A stretch of DNA of 64,000 nt. Source: a virus. The notes beneath the pieces are model-generated. The model saw only the letters and a program-made list of their open reading frames with translations, ran no database searches and was not told the DNA's origin. A program made the translations under genes and the position numbers. Positions 63,842-64,000 of this stretch are shown here, piece by piece (the stretch's first letter is position 1; each line of letters opens with the position of its first letter). Location: IMG/VR virus record IMGVR_UViG_3300047444_000069, positions 104,528 through 168,527 of that record; one strand, given 5' to 3'.

Positions 63842-64000
63842 ATGGCGCACCCGCAATATGACCTGATCGAAATCGACGGGGAAGAAAGCTGGTGCATCAA
63901 GATCAAATCCGGTGAATACGCGGGCGTGGTTTATAAGTACAACTACGTTCGCGTCATCGAACCGAATGATCCTGATGGCTACGCCGTTCTGAAGTTTGAT
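63842..64000 (+). CDS. Unknown protein after uvsX (3' truncated by the window)
   Basis: Start 3 nt after the uvsX stop, reading open for 53 codons to the last base. YDLIEIDGEESWCIKIKSGEY and further strands suggest a small beta barrel. No family assigned; length unknown. Confidence 0.55.
   Translation, partial: MAHPQYDLIEIDGEESWCIKIKSGEYAGVVYKYNYVRVIEPNDPDGYAVLKFD

Noticed and set aside
1-64000. CRISPR array, integrase, attachment site or insertion sequence
   Set aside because: No regular repeat-spacer series, no tyrosine or serine integrase motifs, and no transposase were seen. The mobile genes present are homing endonucleases.

Overview
The window is a 64 kb piece of the genome of a T4-like contractile-tailed phage (myovirus). 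It carries a near-complete T4-type set of neck, terminase, tail, head, recombination and replication genes in the order known from the more distant T4 relatives such as cyanophages. Promoters look like bacterial sigma70 promoters and late promoters look like T4 late promoters, so the host is probably a Gram-negative bacterium. The sequence alone does not identify the host. Almost all genes lie on the + strand and are packed with 1-8 nt overlaps.

Layout. 1-3.0 kb: end of a tail or baseplate structural gene, a small coiled-coil protein and a permuted papain-like enzyme. 3.1-19.3 kb: late morphogenesis block gp13, gp14, gp15, gp16, [GIY-YIG endonuclease], gp17, gp18, gp19, gp20, a gp67-like protein and two unknowns, gp21, gp22, gp23, [GIY-YIG endonuclease], gp3, then uvsY. 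Most of these transcription units are preceded by a CTAAATA late-promoter element. 19.4-25.1 kb: one gene of unknown function, then five consecutive ADP-ribosyltransferase-like genes behind a late promoter. They are faced from the opposite strand by an ADP-ribosylglycohydrolase and a zinc-ribbon protein. 25.1-39.3 kb: recombination and replication genes uvsW, gp55 (late sigma factor), a dexA-like exonuclease, gp47, gp46, an AAA ATPase, a dATP/dGTP diphosphohydrolase-like protein, gp45, gp44, gp62 and regA. 39.3-46.9 kb: accessory region with a third GIY-YIG gene, five clear tRNAs (Thr, Ser, Met, Asn, Phe), two tRNA-like elements, an HNH endonuclease, a glycosyltransferase, a clan-A glycoside hydrolase and several structured noncoding stretches. 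46.9-53.6 kb: about 25 tiny early genes including an Acb2-like anti-CBASS candidate and, on the minus strand, a ParA/ribbon-helix-helix pair. 53.6-64 kb: RNA-repair and replication block with Rnl2, Dda-like helicase, Rnl1, a P-loop polynucleotide kinase-like protein, DNA polymerase gp43, a 2-oxoglutarate oxygenase, UvsX and a truncated last gene.

How it works together. Early and middle genes use strong sigma70 promoters, most of which carry a conserved CCCAAACCTG-type motif in the spacer. At least two of these promoters are fused to a terminator hairpin. Late genes use CTAAATA elements read by the gp55 sigma factor with the gp45 clamp. The most striking accessory system is the ADP-ribosylation locus. 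The transferases start with MKTFxQF-like peptides resembling the T4 capsid-targeting sequence cut by the gp21 protease. They are therefore probably packaged in the head and injected, and a dedicated hydrolase on the opposite strand may reverse their marks.
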